From JACMLD01 sp038229695 (GTDB taxonomy: Bacteria > Bacteroidota > Bacteroidia > Chitinophagales > Chitinophagaceae): a stretch of DNA of 64,000 bases. A program made the translations under genes and the position numbers. The stretch is from the NCBI GenBank assembly GCA_038229695.1, contig JBBROE010000005.1:1-64000 (forward strand). Direction: 5' to 3'. The number at the start of each line of letters is the position of its first letter. Positions within the stretch are counted from its first letter, which is position 1. Below the pieces are notes generated by a model. The model did not search any database. It was given only the letters and a program-made list of their open reading frames with translations, and was not told the origin of the DNA. Shown here piece by piece: positions 54,843-63,655 of the stretch.

Positions 54843-55826
54843 CTAATGCCCTGAATAATTCAACGCCAGCGCAAAAACAAACAGGGTCCAGTGCAACAGT
54901 GCAGGCAGCCAGCGGCCGGGCAGGTAATACCACGCAGCGGCATGAAACGCCGCCAGCGGCACCACCACGGGCAGCCAGGGCAGGTAATTGTGCCCCGGAT
55001 TCAGCAGGATAATGAGTACGGCAACAATCAGGATAGTGAGAAGAAGGCTCCAGCTTTTCCGTACCTGAATGAGCATCTTCCCGAGGTTCGCCTGCACCTG
55101 CCATGCGCCGAGCAGGACGGGCAGCACCATAAAAAATATGCCCCCCGTAATCCAGAGCGAAGCCGGGAGGCGGGGCAAATGAAAGGAAATGGACGGGATA
55201 ACCTTATGCCAGTTCCATTCATTTGTTAAGAAGAGGATAACGAACAGGAAGTAATAAGGCGTGATGAAGCCCAGCAGGGCTACCATCCATTCTGTTAACC
55301 GGAAAGCCCGTGTAATCAGCAGGGAAAATACAAGCAAAAGGAGGAAGGCCACTGCCGGGCTGTAGATCAGCGGCAGAATACCCACCAGGATACTCACATT
55401 GAAGATGGCGGTTTTGGGATTAGTATGGTTATATACGGCTGTTAGCCTGTACCAGATCAGGATAAGCAGGGAATTGACGAGCAATGGCGCAGAAAAAATA
55501 TTCCATTCATGCACCAGGGAGGTGACCAGTATATAGGACATGCCCACCAGAAAATTGGCGCGGGGCAGTAATTTAACCGCATTGGCAATCCTGTTGAGCA
55601 GGGTCGCCTGGGTAAACAACAGCAAAAAAGCGAGTATGGCAAAAACCATCGCACTGCCAGCGGTGTACGTACTGATAAACCTGACAATTATTTTATAGAT
55701 GTAGTTATCCCCCTCATTCACCAGCGGCTTCTCGGGATGAAGGAAAAAAGGAAATTTGAGTACAAGGGCATAGAGCAGCAGGAGCAGCGCATTGCCTGGA
55801 TTTTTTTGCCTGAAGATGCCAACCAA
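54843..55826 (-). CDS. DUF6427-type polytopic membrane protein
   Basis: A 327-residue membrane protein with about ten helices. The start MVGIFRQKNPGNALLLLLYALVLKFPFFLHP resembles the Bacteroidota family that begins (M)(I/V)G(I/L)F(K/R)xKxPxNxxLL. Other segments: AILAFLLLFTQATLLNRIANAV, LVTSLVHEWN, ILVGILPLIYSPAVAFLLLLVFSLLITRAFRLTEW. No catalytic motif; function unknown. Upstream of purQ on the same strand, 64 bases apart, a neighbour pairing that may be accidental. Confidence 0.78.
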   Translation of the reverse strand: MVGIFRQKNPGNALLLLLYALVLKFPFFLHPEKPLVNEGDNYIYKIIVRFISTYTAGSAMVFAILAFLLLFTQATLLNRIANAVKLLPRANFLVGMSYILVTSLVHEWNIFSAPLLVNSLLILIWYRLTAVYNHTNPKTAIFNVSILVGILPLIYSPAVAFLLLLVFSLLITRAFRLTEWMVALLGFITPYYFLFVILFLTNEWNWHKVIPSISFHLPRLPASLWITGGIFFMVLPVLLGAWQVQANLGKMLIQVRKSWSLLLTILIVAVLIILLNPGHNYLPWLPVVVPLAAFHAAAWYYLPGRWLPALLHWTLFVFALALNYSGH

Positions 55827-55868
55827 AGCGTTAGTTTTTGGGCAGGCTCACGTAAGCCCGGCCGGAAA

Positions 55869-57401
55869 TTAGTATTCTATCTTCGCAAAACAAAGATAAT
55901 TCCTGTACACACAGGGCACAATTACCTGCCGCGAAGCAACCTGTTTCCCGGAACGGGTCATAAACTCATACCCTTTGTCAAGGTTTTTAAGGGTGGGGTT
56001 GCGGGTTAGCTTACCCTCCGCGTCAATGCTCTGGTCGTTGAGCATGACGGTGCGTTTTTCCGACATGTTAAAGAGAAAATGCAGCGCGTTACCGGTATTA
56101 ACCAGGTCAAATGAGATCATGTTATCGCTCTCGTCGTCATATTGCGTCTTGGGTATTACGGTGCTCCAGTCGATGCTGCCGTCTTTATTGTAGGAAAGGA
56201 TCATGATATTTTCCGCGTTATACCGCACGTTGTTCCCATTATTCCAGCGGTTCCAGGGGCTGCCGAAATAACCATAAGGGGAGTAATTGTAATAATCGAG
56301 GGGAGAGATCCACGGGTTGCCGTAACCCAGGTAATCCCAGCGGTTAAAGGAATTTCCCCGAGAGGTATTGTATTCGGATTCCGACACAACCAGGTAGCCC
56401 CCGTCTTTTCTTAGGATGATATTTTTAAGGAAATAGTCGTTAAAGGCATTTTTCAGCGAACCATCCTGGCCTTTGGCATTCACCCGGAGTTCGTCACCGA
56501 AAACACTGGTGATTTCCCTGATTTTGGTGTTGGTGGTTTTGTTCCAGAGCAGGGAATAAATACCGTCTATGCTTCCCCTTTTCTGTTTGTAAAAAAATGC
56601 ATTCAGCAGGATCCTGTCGTTGCTGTTGTCTGCCTTCAGTTTTATTTCATCCAGGATTTTACCGTTCAGTTCCACATTGGTTACCGAAAAATTGGAAGAA
56701 TCCGGGTATTTCAGCACCATCGCCAGCCGCGTAATATATTCGTTGCTGTTCAGGCGCATAAATTTTCCGAAACTGAGTTCACCGGCATTCGTCAGCAGGA
56801 AATCGGTAAGATAGTCGTTGCGCTCTTCCATGGCCAGTCCCATCCTGTCCTTATGCTGCAGCAGCAGTTCTTTGTTGTACAGCAATGTCGTAAAAACAAA
56901 ATTTTCACGGTTACGGTTATTGATTTTAAATACCATAATCTGCTGTTTGTCTTCGCTGTTGATCGTCGTATAGATCTTGTTACTGGCAGCAAAACCGACC
57001 TGGGTGGTATCCAGTTCAATGGGTTCAGTGAGGGTTTTGGCGGAGCCATCCAGCTTGGCGGCCATACAATGCACAATGCCCTTATGCTGGTACTCATAAA
57101 TCATGTAGAAGAAATCGGGATACGCTACAAAATCTACGTTAATGAGCTGCTGTTCGGGCGTAAAATCAAGTTTTACCCGGTCTTTCAGCTTCATATCGTT
57201 GTCGTAAATGCAAATTGCATCATCGTTCCGGTTATTTTTATAAATGAGAAAATTCCCATTCATTTTCCCGATGATTTCGAAATTTGTCCGCCTGCTGTCT
57301 TCTTTTTCAGGTTCTGAATAGACGATGCGTGGCGCCTGGGCTTTCCCGAAAGCAGCCGTTAACAAAAAGAAGATCAAAACTGCTATTCTCTTATCTGGCA
57401 T
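55869..57401 (-). CDS. Exported protein of unknown function
   Basis: A 510-residue protein with signal peptide (MPDKRIAVLIFFLLTAAFGKAQA). The mature part looks like repeating beta blades: NFLIYKNNRNDDAICIYDNDMKLKDRVKL, FVAYPDFFYMIYEYQHKGIVHCMAAKLDG, NIILRKDGGYLVVSES, and MILSYNKDGSIDWSTVIPKTQ, consistent with a beta-propeller-like fold. A Gly/Tyr/Asn/Trp-rich insert (YYNYSPYGYFGSPWNRWNNG) lies near residue 380. I recognise no family name. First gene of the leftward run that continues to dsbD. Confidence 0.75.
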   Translation of the reverse strand: MPDKRIAVLIFFLLTAAFGKAQAPRIVYSEPEKEDSRRTNFEIIGKMNGNFLIYKNNRNDDAICIYDNDMKLKDRVKLDFTPEQQLINVDFVAYPDFFYMIYEYQHKGIVHCMAAKLDGSAKTLTEPIELDTTQVGFAASNKIYTTINSEDKQQIMVFKINNRNRENFVFTTLLYNKELLLQHKDRMGLAMEERNDYLTDFLLTNAGELSFGKFMRLNSNEYITRLAMVLKYPDSSNFSVTNVELNGKILDEIKLKADNSNDRILLNAFFYKQKRGSIDGIYSLLWNKTTNTKIREITSVFGDELRVNAKGQDGSLKNAFNDYFLKNIILRKDGGYLVVSESEYNTSRGNSFNRWDYLGYGNPWISPLDYYNYSPYGYFGSPWNRWNNGNNVRYNAENIMILSYNKDGSIDWSTVIPKTQYDDESDNMISFDLVNTGNALHFLFNMSEKRTVMLNDQSIDAEGKLTRNPTLKNLDKGYEFMTRSGKQVASRQVIVPCVYRNYLCFAKIEY

Positions 57402-57828
57402 ACAATGTTATTTCTGGATATAAATATGAGGATACTGCTGCAATTTAGCATTTGTTGACCGCTATCAAACACGCGAGGCGTTTCAATTGAAGCAGCATCC
57501 GCATTTATCACAATCCTTTAACGGCTCCGGCCCGCAAACCACATGGCAGACGGCTGTATACAAAAATGAAAAGAATTGTTTTTTCCTTATACCTTTGTAT
57601 TAGCGTCGGGCTTACCCCCGGCGCAATTTAGTTATACCGGAACAATGAAACGAACAGTTGGTAGTTATTACCCGAATTCGGCCCGGCAAGCCAACCGCTT
57701 TTGCCGGCTGGCGACGGGCCACGAAATCCCGGAACCATTGTTCACCCCACGACCGATGCCTGCCATTACGCCATCCCCTGCTATCCTGATAGGGAAGTCC
57801 TTAACCCCTGAACAATAATTGACTGATC
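57402..57828. other. Intergenic region upstream of kup with a possible promoter
   Basis: 427 bases between divergent genes. TACCTTTG at 57590-57597 (plus strand) matches the -7 consensus and would give kup a leader of about 225 bases. No -33 TTG is found at the right distance. An 80-codon frame here (57576-57818) starts inside the promoter region and looks non-coding. I see no riboswitch fold that I can name. Confidence 0.45.
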
Positions 57829-59820
57829 GTGAATAAACATATAAATATTAATAAGGTAAGTGCAGCAGGACTGATCGTAGCGCTGGGAATTATCTATGGG
57901 GACATCGGCACCTCACCGCTGTACGTCCTCAATGCCATTACAAAAGGAAAGATCATTACGGACGAACTGATCATCGGCAGTCTTTCCTGTATCTTCTGGA
58001 CCCTTACCCTGCAAACTACCCTCAAATATGTAGTGCTCACCCTGAAGGCCGATAACCGGGGTGAAGGTGGTATTTTCTCCCTGTATGCACTGGTGAGACG
58101 GCAGCGGAAATGGCTGGTCGTGCCGGCCATGATTGGCGGTGCGGCGTTGCTGGCAGATGGTATGATTACGCCGCCGATCTCTGTGACGTCGGCAGTTGAG
58201 GGGCTCCGTAATATAACCCAGCTCGGAGGTATCGAGACCAAGACCATTGTTATCATCGTACTCGGGATAATGACCATTTTATTTTTCCTGCAGCAGTTCG
58301 GTACAGCCTCCATCGGGAAGATATTCGGCCCGCTGATGATCCTCTGGTTTAGCATGATGGCCGTACTGGGCCTTTCCCACCTGCACGAGGACTATGCCAT
58401 TTTCAGGTCGCTCAGTCCCCACTACGCGGTGGAGCTGCTCACAAAATACCCGAAGGGCTTCTGGATTCTCGGCGCAGTGTTCCTGTGTACGACGGGTGCC
58501 GAGGCACTCTACAGCGATCTCGGCCATTGCGGTCGCGGCAACATCCGGGTTTCCTGGGTGTTTGTCAAAGCCTGCCTCATTTTAAATTACCTGGGCCAGG
58601 GTGCCTGGCTCCTCGCTAATAAACAGGGTATCCGGATAACAGAATCTATGATCAGCGATGGGTTCAATCCTTTTTACGGGGTGATGCCGTCCTGGTTCGT
58701 CATCCCCGGCATTATCATCGCCACGGCAGCGGCCATCATCGCCAGCCAGGCCCTCATCAGCGGTTCGTTTACCCTAATCAGTGAAGCCATGCGGCTGAGC
58801 CTGTGGCCGAAGATGAAAGTGGTTTTTCCCACCGAGGAAAGAGGCCAGATCTATATCCCCGGCATCAATTTCCTGCTCTTCTTCGGCTGCGGAGGAGTGG
58901 TGCTTTATTTCCGGGAATCCACCAACATGGAAGCGGCTTACGGGCTGGCCATTACGCTTTGTATGCTCGCTACATCCATCCTGTTTTCGAATTACCTCAT
59001 TACCAAAAGAGTTGCCTCTGCCTGGATATACCTCTACCTGATGGTGTACCTTTCCATTGAGTGCAGTTTCCTATTTGCCAACCTGGATAAATTCGTCCAC
59101 GGCGGCTACGTGGCCCTGCTGGTTGCGGGCGGACTTTTCTCGATCATGTACATCTGGTACCGCAGCCGGAAAATCAAGAACCGGTACGTGGAGTTTGTCC
59201 GCCTGGAACATTACCTGCACCAGATCCAGGAGCTGAGCAACGACAAAAGCGTGCCGAAATATGCCACCCACCTGGTGTACATGACCAGCGCCAATAACCC
59301 CAAGGAAATTGAACATAAAATCATTTACTCCATCCTCAATAAAAAACCAAAACGAGCGGATATCTACTGGTTTGTGCATGTGGATACGGTAGACGACCCC
59401 TATACCAGTGAATACAACGTGGAGCACATCATTCCCAACGATATTATCCGTGTTGAGATCAAGCTGGGATTCCGCATGGAACCGAAAATCAACCTTATGT
59501 TCAGAAAAGTGGTGGAAGACCTGGTGCATAACAAAGAAGTTAATATCACGAGCCGCTACGAAAGCCTGGAACGCAACAACGTGGTGGGCGACTTCCAGTT
59601 TATCGTTATGGAAAAATTCCTCAGCCAGGACAATGAGCTCCCTTTCTTCGAACGGGTAATCATGAAACTGTATTTCTGGCTCAAAGAACTCAGTCTTTCC
59701 GAAGAGCGTGGTTTCGGGCTCGACCCCTCCAATGTAAATATTGAAAAATTCCCGCTAATCGTTGCCCCGGTCCAGGGCATTAAATTAAAAAGGGTATATT
59801 ACCAGGAAGAAGACGTGTAA
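57829..59820 (+). CDS. kup: KUP-family potassium uptake protein
   Basis: A 663-residue K+/H+ symporter of the inner membrane. It starts with GTG at 57829. Twelve membrane helices are preceded by the family signature ALGIIYGDIGTSPLYVL, followed by NRGEGGIFSLYAL, PAMIGGAALLADGMITPPISVTSAVEG and TTGAEALYSDLGHCGRGNI. The cytosolic C-terminal part (about 480-663) ends with GIKLKRVYYQEEDV. The stop overlaps the next ATG by one base (TAATG), so a coupled operon with the first hydrolase is likely. Confidence 0.95.
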   Translation: MNKHININKVSAAGLIVALGIIYGDIGTSPLYVLNAITKGKIITDELIIGSLSCIFWTLTLQTTLKYVVLTLKADNRGEGGIFSLYALVRRQRKWLVVPAMIGGAALLADGMITPPISVTSAVEGLRNITQLGGIETKTIVIIVLGIMTILFFLQQFGTASIGKIFGPLMILWFSMMAVLGLSHLHEDYAIFRSLSPHYAVELLTKYPKGFWILGAVFLCTTGAEALYSDLGHCGRGNIRVSWVFVKACLILNYLGQGAWLLANKQGIRITESMISDGFNPFYGVMPSWFVIPGIIIATAAAIIASQALISGSFTLISEAMRLSLWPKMKVVFPTEERGQIYIPGINFLLFFGCGGVVLYFRESTNMEAAYGLAITLCMLATSILFSNYLITKRVASAWIYLYLMVYLSIECSFLFANLDKFVHGGYVALLVAGGLFSIMYIWYRSRKIKNRYVEFVRLEHYLHQIQELSNDKSVPKYATHLVYMTSANNPKEIEHKIIYSILNKKPKRADIYWFVHVDTVDDPYTSEYNVEHIIPNDIIRVEIKLGFRMEPKINLMFRKVVEDLVHNKEVNITSRYESLERNNVVGDFQFIVMEKFLSQDNELPFFERVIMKLYFWLKELSLSEERGFGLDPSNVNIEKFPLIVAPVQGIKLKRVYYQEEDV

Positions 59821-60620
59821 TGGTCTTGTGCCTGAATCTTACCGTTGGCCTGATTTCCGGCGGAGTGATCCTCCTGCTGGTACTCCTGTATTTTTTGCAG
59901 GATAAACTGATCTTCAAACCGGAAATTCTCCGGCGCGATTTCGAGTTTTCCTATAAAATTCCTTTTAAAGAATTATTTTTTGACGTGCAGCCGGGCGTAA
60001 GTATCAACGGTCTCCACTTCTACCGCGAAAAGCCGGAAGGACTCATCCTGTATTTCCATGGCAACACCCGGAGTATTAAAGGCTGGGGCAAGTACGCGAC
60101 CGATTTCACCCGCTATAATTATGAAGTGGTGCTGGTCGACTACCGCGGTTTTGGTAAAAGCACCGGGAAAAGAAGTGAAGCGGGACTCATGGCAGACATG
60201 CAGTTTATCTACGACCAACTGCAGCAGGCCTGCCCACCCAATCACCTGTTGCTGTATGGAAGAAGCCTCGGCAGCGGCTTTGCCAGTAAGCTGGCGAGTG
60301 ACAATAACCCGCGCTACCTGATCCTGGATGCGCCATTCTATAATTTTTCAAGCGTGGCGGAAAGATTCCTGCCATTCCTGCCGCTCAAATACCTGCTGAT
60401 GTACCAGTTCCGTACCGATCGCTGGATAAGAAAGGTAAAATGTCATACCTATATCCTGCACGGCACACGGGACCGGCTGATACCCATTGCCCAAAGCGAA
60501 AGGTTACAAAAGATCGACCCGCATAAAATCACCCTCATCCGGATCCAGGGTGGCGGCCACAACAACCTGCCGTCCTTCCCGGAATACCATAATATATTGC
60601 GGGATATCCTGAAATCCTAA
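59820..60620 (+). CDS. Membrane-anchored alpha/beta hydrolase (BEM46/ABHD13-like)
   Basis: A 266-residue protein: one N-terminal helix (LTVGLISGGVILLLVLLYFLQD), then an alpha/beta-hydrolase fold. HGNTRSIKGWG (oxyanion), VLVDYRGFGKSTG, nucleophile YGRSLGSGFASKLA, acid in HGTRDRLIP, and histidine GGGHNNLP. Similar to palmitoyl-protein-thioesterase-like or lipase-like ABHD13/17 proteins. One of a tandem pair of paralogues after kup; substrate unknown. The shared architecture with the next gene shows gene duplication. Confidence 0.87.
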   Translation: MVLCLNLTVGLISGGVILLLVLLYFLQDKLIFKPEILRRDFEFSYKIPFKELFFDVQPGVSINGLHFYREKPEGLILYFHGNTRSIKGWGKYATDFTRYNYEVVLVDYRGFGKSTGKRSEAGLMADMQFIYDQLQQACPPNHLLLYGRSLGSGFASKLASDNNPRYLILDAPFYNFSSVAERFLPFLPLKYLLMYQFRTDRWIRKVKCHTYILHGTRDRLIPIAQSERLQKIDPHKITLIRIQGGGHNNLPSFPEYHNILRDILKS

Positions 60621-60649
60621 CCCGGATGCCTAACCGATAATGTAAATGC

Positions 60650-61471
60650 ATGGCTATGTCTAAAAAAAATCTGTTTCGCTGGCTAAAGATTATCCTGATG
60701 ATTTACGGGCTGGCCGGCATAGCCCTTTTTTACCTGCAGGACCGGCTATTTTTGCATCCCGTTCCGCTTCCACCCGGCAGTCACTATTTTTTTTCCGTGC
60801 CCGCCAGCGAAATCAATATTCCCTACAACGCTTCTTCCTCCATCAGCATCGTGCAGTTCAAAACGCGCAAGCCGCCGCGTGGGGTGGTGCTGTACTATCA
60901 TGGAAACCGGGATAACATTTCCTGGTATGCGCATTATGCATCCAATTTCACGCGGCAGGGATATGAAGCCTGGATGGTGGACTACCCGGGATTCGGGAAA
61001 AGCACCGGCGTATTTTCCGAGGCGTCCGTGTATGCCTTTGCCGACCAGCTGTACAAACTGGCCGCGGCACGTTTCCTGGCCGACAGTATCATCATTTATG
61101 GGAAAAGCCTCGGCACCTCCGCTGCAACCAGGGTTGCTGCGCAGCATCCCTGCCGTGCGCTGATACTGGAAACGCCTTACTATTCTTTTACGGCGCTGGC
61201 GGCACATTTTTTCCCGGTTTACCCGGTCGATAAAATGATCCATTACAAATTTCCGACCTACGACTACCTGCCCTCCGTAAAAGCGCCGGTGACGATACTC
61301 CAGGGAACGGCCGACTGGATTGTACCCTATTCCAATGCGGAAAGGCTACGCGAAAAAATGAAGCCCGCCGATGCCTGGATAGCCATCCCCGGCGGAAGCC
61401 ACAATGATTTAAACAAATACCCGCGTTTTCATGAAGCGCTGGACTCTGTGCTGATGGCTGATGGACGTTGA
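60650..61471 (+). CDS. Membrane-anchored alpha/beta hydrolase, paralogue of the preceding
   Basis: A 273-residue paralogue: N-terminal helix (WLKIILMIYGLAGIALFYLQDRLF), then YHGNRDNISWYAHYASNFTRQGYEAWMVDYPGFGKSTG, nucleophile YGKSLGTSAATRVA, acid in GTADWIVPYSNAERL and histidine GGSHNDLNK. The start could be ATG 60650 or 60656. Gap to the upstream gene is 29 bases, in one operon with kup. The two copies differ in loops, so they are likely an old duplication. Confidence 0.87.
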   Translation: MAMSKKNLFRWLKIILMIYGLAGIALFYLQDRLFLHPVPLPPGSHYFFSVPASEINIPYNASSSISIVQFKTRKPPRGVVLYYHGNRDNISWYAHYASNFTRQGYEAWMVDYPGFGKSTGVFSEASVYAFADQLYKLAAARFLADSIIIYGKSLGTSAATRVAAQHPCRALILETPYYSFTALAAHFFPVYPVDKMIHYKFPTYDYLPSVKAPVTILQGTADWIVPYSNAERLREKMKPADAWIAIPGGSHNDLNKYPRFHEALDSVLMADGR

Positions 61472-61569
61472 GTGAAATAGGTAGACGGGTCTGATAAAAT
61501 CTTTTATCCCGGTAACTAAGGCGGCAGAAAGCCCTGCGTTGGTGATCGGTAGCCGGCCTGCGCGCCGAC

Positions 61570-62472
61570 TTATTCTTCAAGCGTGACTTTATGCTTACCC
61601 ACCTTTAATTTATACCCGATGCCGAGTTTGAGTGCATAATTGACATCGGTATGGCTGACGGGAAAGTCGAAGCAAACCGGGTAATCGTATTCCGCCACCG
61701 CGTCCCGGATTATTTCGTACACCGTTTTGCCGTAAGGCCGATCAGTATCGCTGAGGTCTGAGAATCCGCCGACGATCAGCGCCGCCAGCCGGTCGAGTTT
61801 ACCGCCTCTTTTCAGCTGCATCATCATCCGGTCTATTTTGTACAGCAGCTCCCCGACGTCCTCTATAAAAAGTATCCGGCCTTTTGTTTTTACATCAGAC
61901 GCGGTGCCGATGAGGTGGGTCATCAGCGTAAGGTTTCCGCCGACCAGTTCGCCCACTGCCTCCCCGCGCCTGTTCAGGGTATGCACCGGCGCCTCCAGGC
62001 GAATCTTTGTGCCGGCGAGCGCTTCCCGGATGGATGCGACGCAGGGGTTCTCTGCAACAGCGAAAGCCCCTGCCATCGGGGCGTGCAGCCCGGCAATGGC
62101 GTAATTGACAAATACATGCTGCAGCAATACGGTGACGTCACTGAAGCCGATGATCCATTTTGGTTTTTTCCGGAAACGCGAAAAATCCATTTTGTCGATG
62201 ATACGGCTGATGCCATAGCCGCCCCGCCCGCAAAGAATGGCGGAAATGCTGTCATCGTCCAGCATCGCCTGCAGTTCATCGGCGCGCGCTTCATCCGTTC
62301 CGGAAAAATAGGTAGCCGAATCGCTGCCCAGTGTTTTGCCGACCATTACGTTGTAACCCCAGTTGTGCAGGGTATTGATACAATCCTGGGCCCGTTCAGC
62401 GGGCAGGTAGCCGGCCGGACAGGTGAGCCCGATGGTATCGCCGGGCTGCAGGTAGGGTGGTCTTTTAGTCAT
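61570..62472 (-). CDS. LD-carboxypeptidase, S66 family (LdcA-like)
   Basis: A 300-residue cytosolic-type muramoyltetrapeptide carboxypeptidase, used in recycling of cell-wall peptides. Visible: LQPGDTIGLTCPAG, CGRGGYGISRII, and the catalytic triad Ser in WIIGFSDVT (near 110), Glu in FIEDVGELLY (near 205) and His in VSHTDVNYALKLG (near 274). No signal peptide. It follows the second S66 gene by 24 bases on the same strand. Together they form a tandem duplication, one copy exported and one not. Confidence 0.9.
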   Translation of the reverse strand: MTKRPPYLQPGDTIGLTCPAGYLPAERAQDCINTLHNWGYNVMVGKTLGSDSATYFSGTDEARADELQAMLDDDSISAILCGRGGYGISRIIDKMDFSRFRKKPKWIIGFSDVTVLLQHVFVNYAIAGLHAPMAGAFAVAENPCVASIREALAGTKIRLEAPVHTLNRRGEAVGELVGGNLTLMTHLIGTASDVKTKGRILFIEDVGELLYKIDRMMMQLKRGGKLDRLAALIVGGFSDLSDTDRPYGKTVYEIIRDAVAEYDYPVCFDFPVSHTDVNYALKLGIGYKLKVGKHKVTLEE

Positions 62473-62496
62473 ATTATTATTTTAATAAGTCGGGTA

Positions 62497-63510
62497 TTAA
62501 ATTTCGATGAGCGTAACAGCATCCGGCGCCACCTGCAGGCGGTGGCGCACGCCGCATTTAAGAGCGTAATTGTTTTTCTGGTGACCCACCGGAAAGTCAA
62601 AACATACCGGGTACGGGTAACCGGAGATTTTTTCCAGTATAATTTCCTGGAGATTTTTTCCAAAGGCCTCGTCGGGACTGTCGTCCGGTTTTATCCTGAA
62701 GCCACCGATGATCAGCCCGCTGAGGTTGCCGAGGCGGCCACTGCGTTTTAATCCCCAGAACATGCGGTCGATGCTGTACAGGTATTCGCCGGTGTCTTCC
62801 ACGAATAATATTTTTCCGTCGGTAGTTAGTGCGGAAGGGCTGCCGGCAATCGACTCCAGCGTTTTGAGATTGCCGCCGACCAGCGTTCCTTCAGCAATGC
62901 CGGGGTGGTTGGCCGGGTGGGGCACCACCGTATATTGCATTTTTTCACCGGTGAGTGCCTGGCGGATGGAGAGGATGGTGGCAGCCTGTTCCGGTTCCGC
63001 TTTTGACCAGTCGTTTGGAAAGCTGTTGCACATTTTCGCATGCAGGCTGGCTACCCCGTAAATGCGGTTAAGCTGGGCATGGATGACGGTGATATCACTG
63101 AAACCGATGACCCATTTGGGGTGAGCGACAAAAGTACTGAAGTCAAGGCTGTCGATGATGCGAACGGCGCCATAGCCACCGCGGGCACACATGATGGCTT
63201 TTATGGAGGGATCATCCAGCATGCGCTGCATATCGGCACGCCTTTCCTCATCCGTTCCTCCAAACGTGTGATCCCTTTTGCCGATAGTATCGCCAATGGC
63301 TATGCGAAAACCCCAGTCCTGCATCAGCTGGAAAGCAGGCTGGATCTCCTGCAGGGTGATGTAGCCGGCGCAACTGGTAATGCCGATGGTATCGCCGAGG
63401 GAAAGATACGGTGGGATGCGCGGGTCGGCTGGCAGGACCGGAGTATGGCTCCATGCCGGTCCGGTGATAGCCGCGCCTGATACGGCAGCCAGGAAATTTT
63501 TCCGGTTCAT
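62497..63510 (-). CDS. Exported LD-carboxypeptidase, S66 family
   Basis: A 337-residue paralogue of the downstream gene. I start it at the ATG at 63510 (MNRKNFLAAVSGAAITG), a Tat-like or Sec-like export signal; the open frame runs 49 codons further with cysteine-rich sequence that is almost surely not translated. Triad: Ser in WVIGFSDIT, Glu in FVEDTGEYLYS, His in PVGHQKNNYALKCG. MCARGGYGAVRII precedes. It may trim periplasmic peptidoglycan peptides while its neighbour acts in the cytosol. Divergent from metG. Confidence 0.88.
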   Translation of the reverse strand: MNRKNFLAAVSGAAITGPAWSHTPVLPADPRIPPYLSLGDTIGITSCAGYITLQEIQPAFQLMQDWGFRIAIGDTIGKRDHTFGGTDEERRADMQRMLDDPSIKAIMCARGGYGAVRIIDSLDFSTFVAHPKWVIGFSDITVIHAQLNRIYGVASLHAKMCNSFPNDWSKAEPEQAATILSIRQALTGEKMQYTVVPHPANHPGIAEGTLVGGNLKTLESIAGSPSALTTDGKILFVEDTGEYLYSIDRMFWGLKRSGRLGNLSGLIIGGFRIKPDDSPDEAFGKNLQEIILEKISGYPYPVCFDFPVGHQKNNYALKCGVRHRLQVAPDAVTLIEI

Positions 63511-63540
63511 GGTTAAAGTTATCAGAAAATAGCACCCGTT

Positions 63541-63570
63541 TTGGCATTGGCTGCAATTAAAGTAATTTTG
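63541..63570 (+). promoter_or_regulatory. Promoter of metG
   Basis: TTG at 63541-63543, exactly 19 bases, then TAATTTTG at 63563-63570: a complete match to the Bacteroidota promoter pattern. Transcription would start near 63576, giving metG a leader of about 80 bases. Confidence 0.65.
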
Positions 63571-63655
63571 CCGGCTGCCTGATGCGCAACTGTACACGCG
63601 TGCGACGCAACGGGGGTCAAAACAGGGAACCGATGCCCGGCTCAAACCAAAAAAC

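Noticed and set aside
57576..57818. An 80-codon plus-strand frame upstream of kup
   Set aside because: It has proline- and serine-rich, low-complexity-like content without a family pattern, begins at a TTG-like start within the promoter region, and no upstream signals. I treat it as non-coding leader.
57402..57828. A possible c-di-AMP or K+ riboswitch before kup
   Set aside because: A long leader before a K+ transporter invites this idea, but I find no matching conserved core and such riboswitches are mostly from Gram-positive groups.
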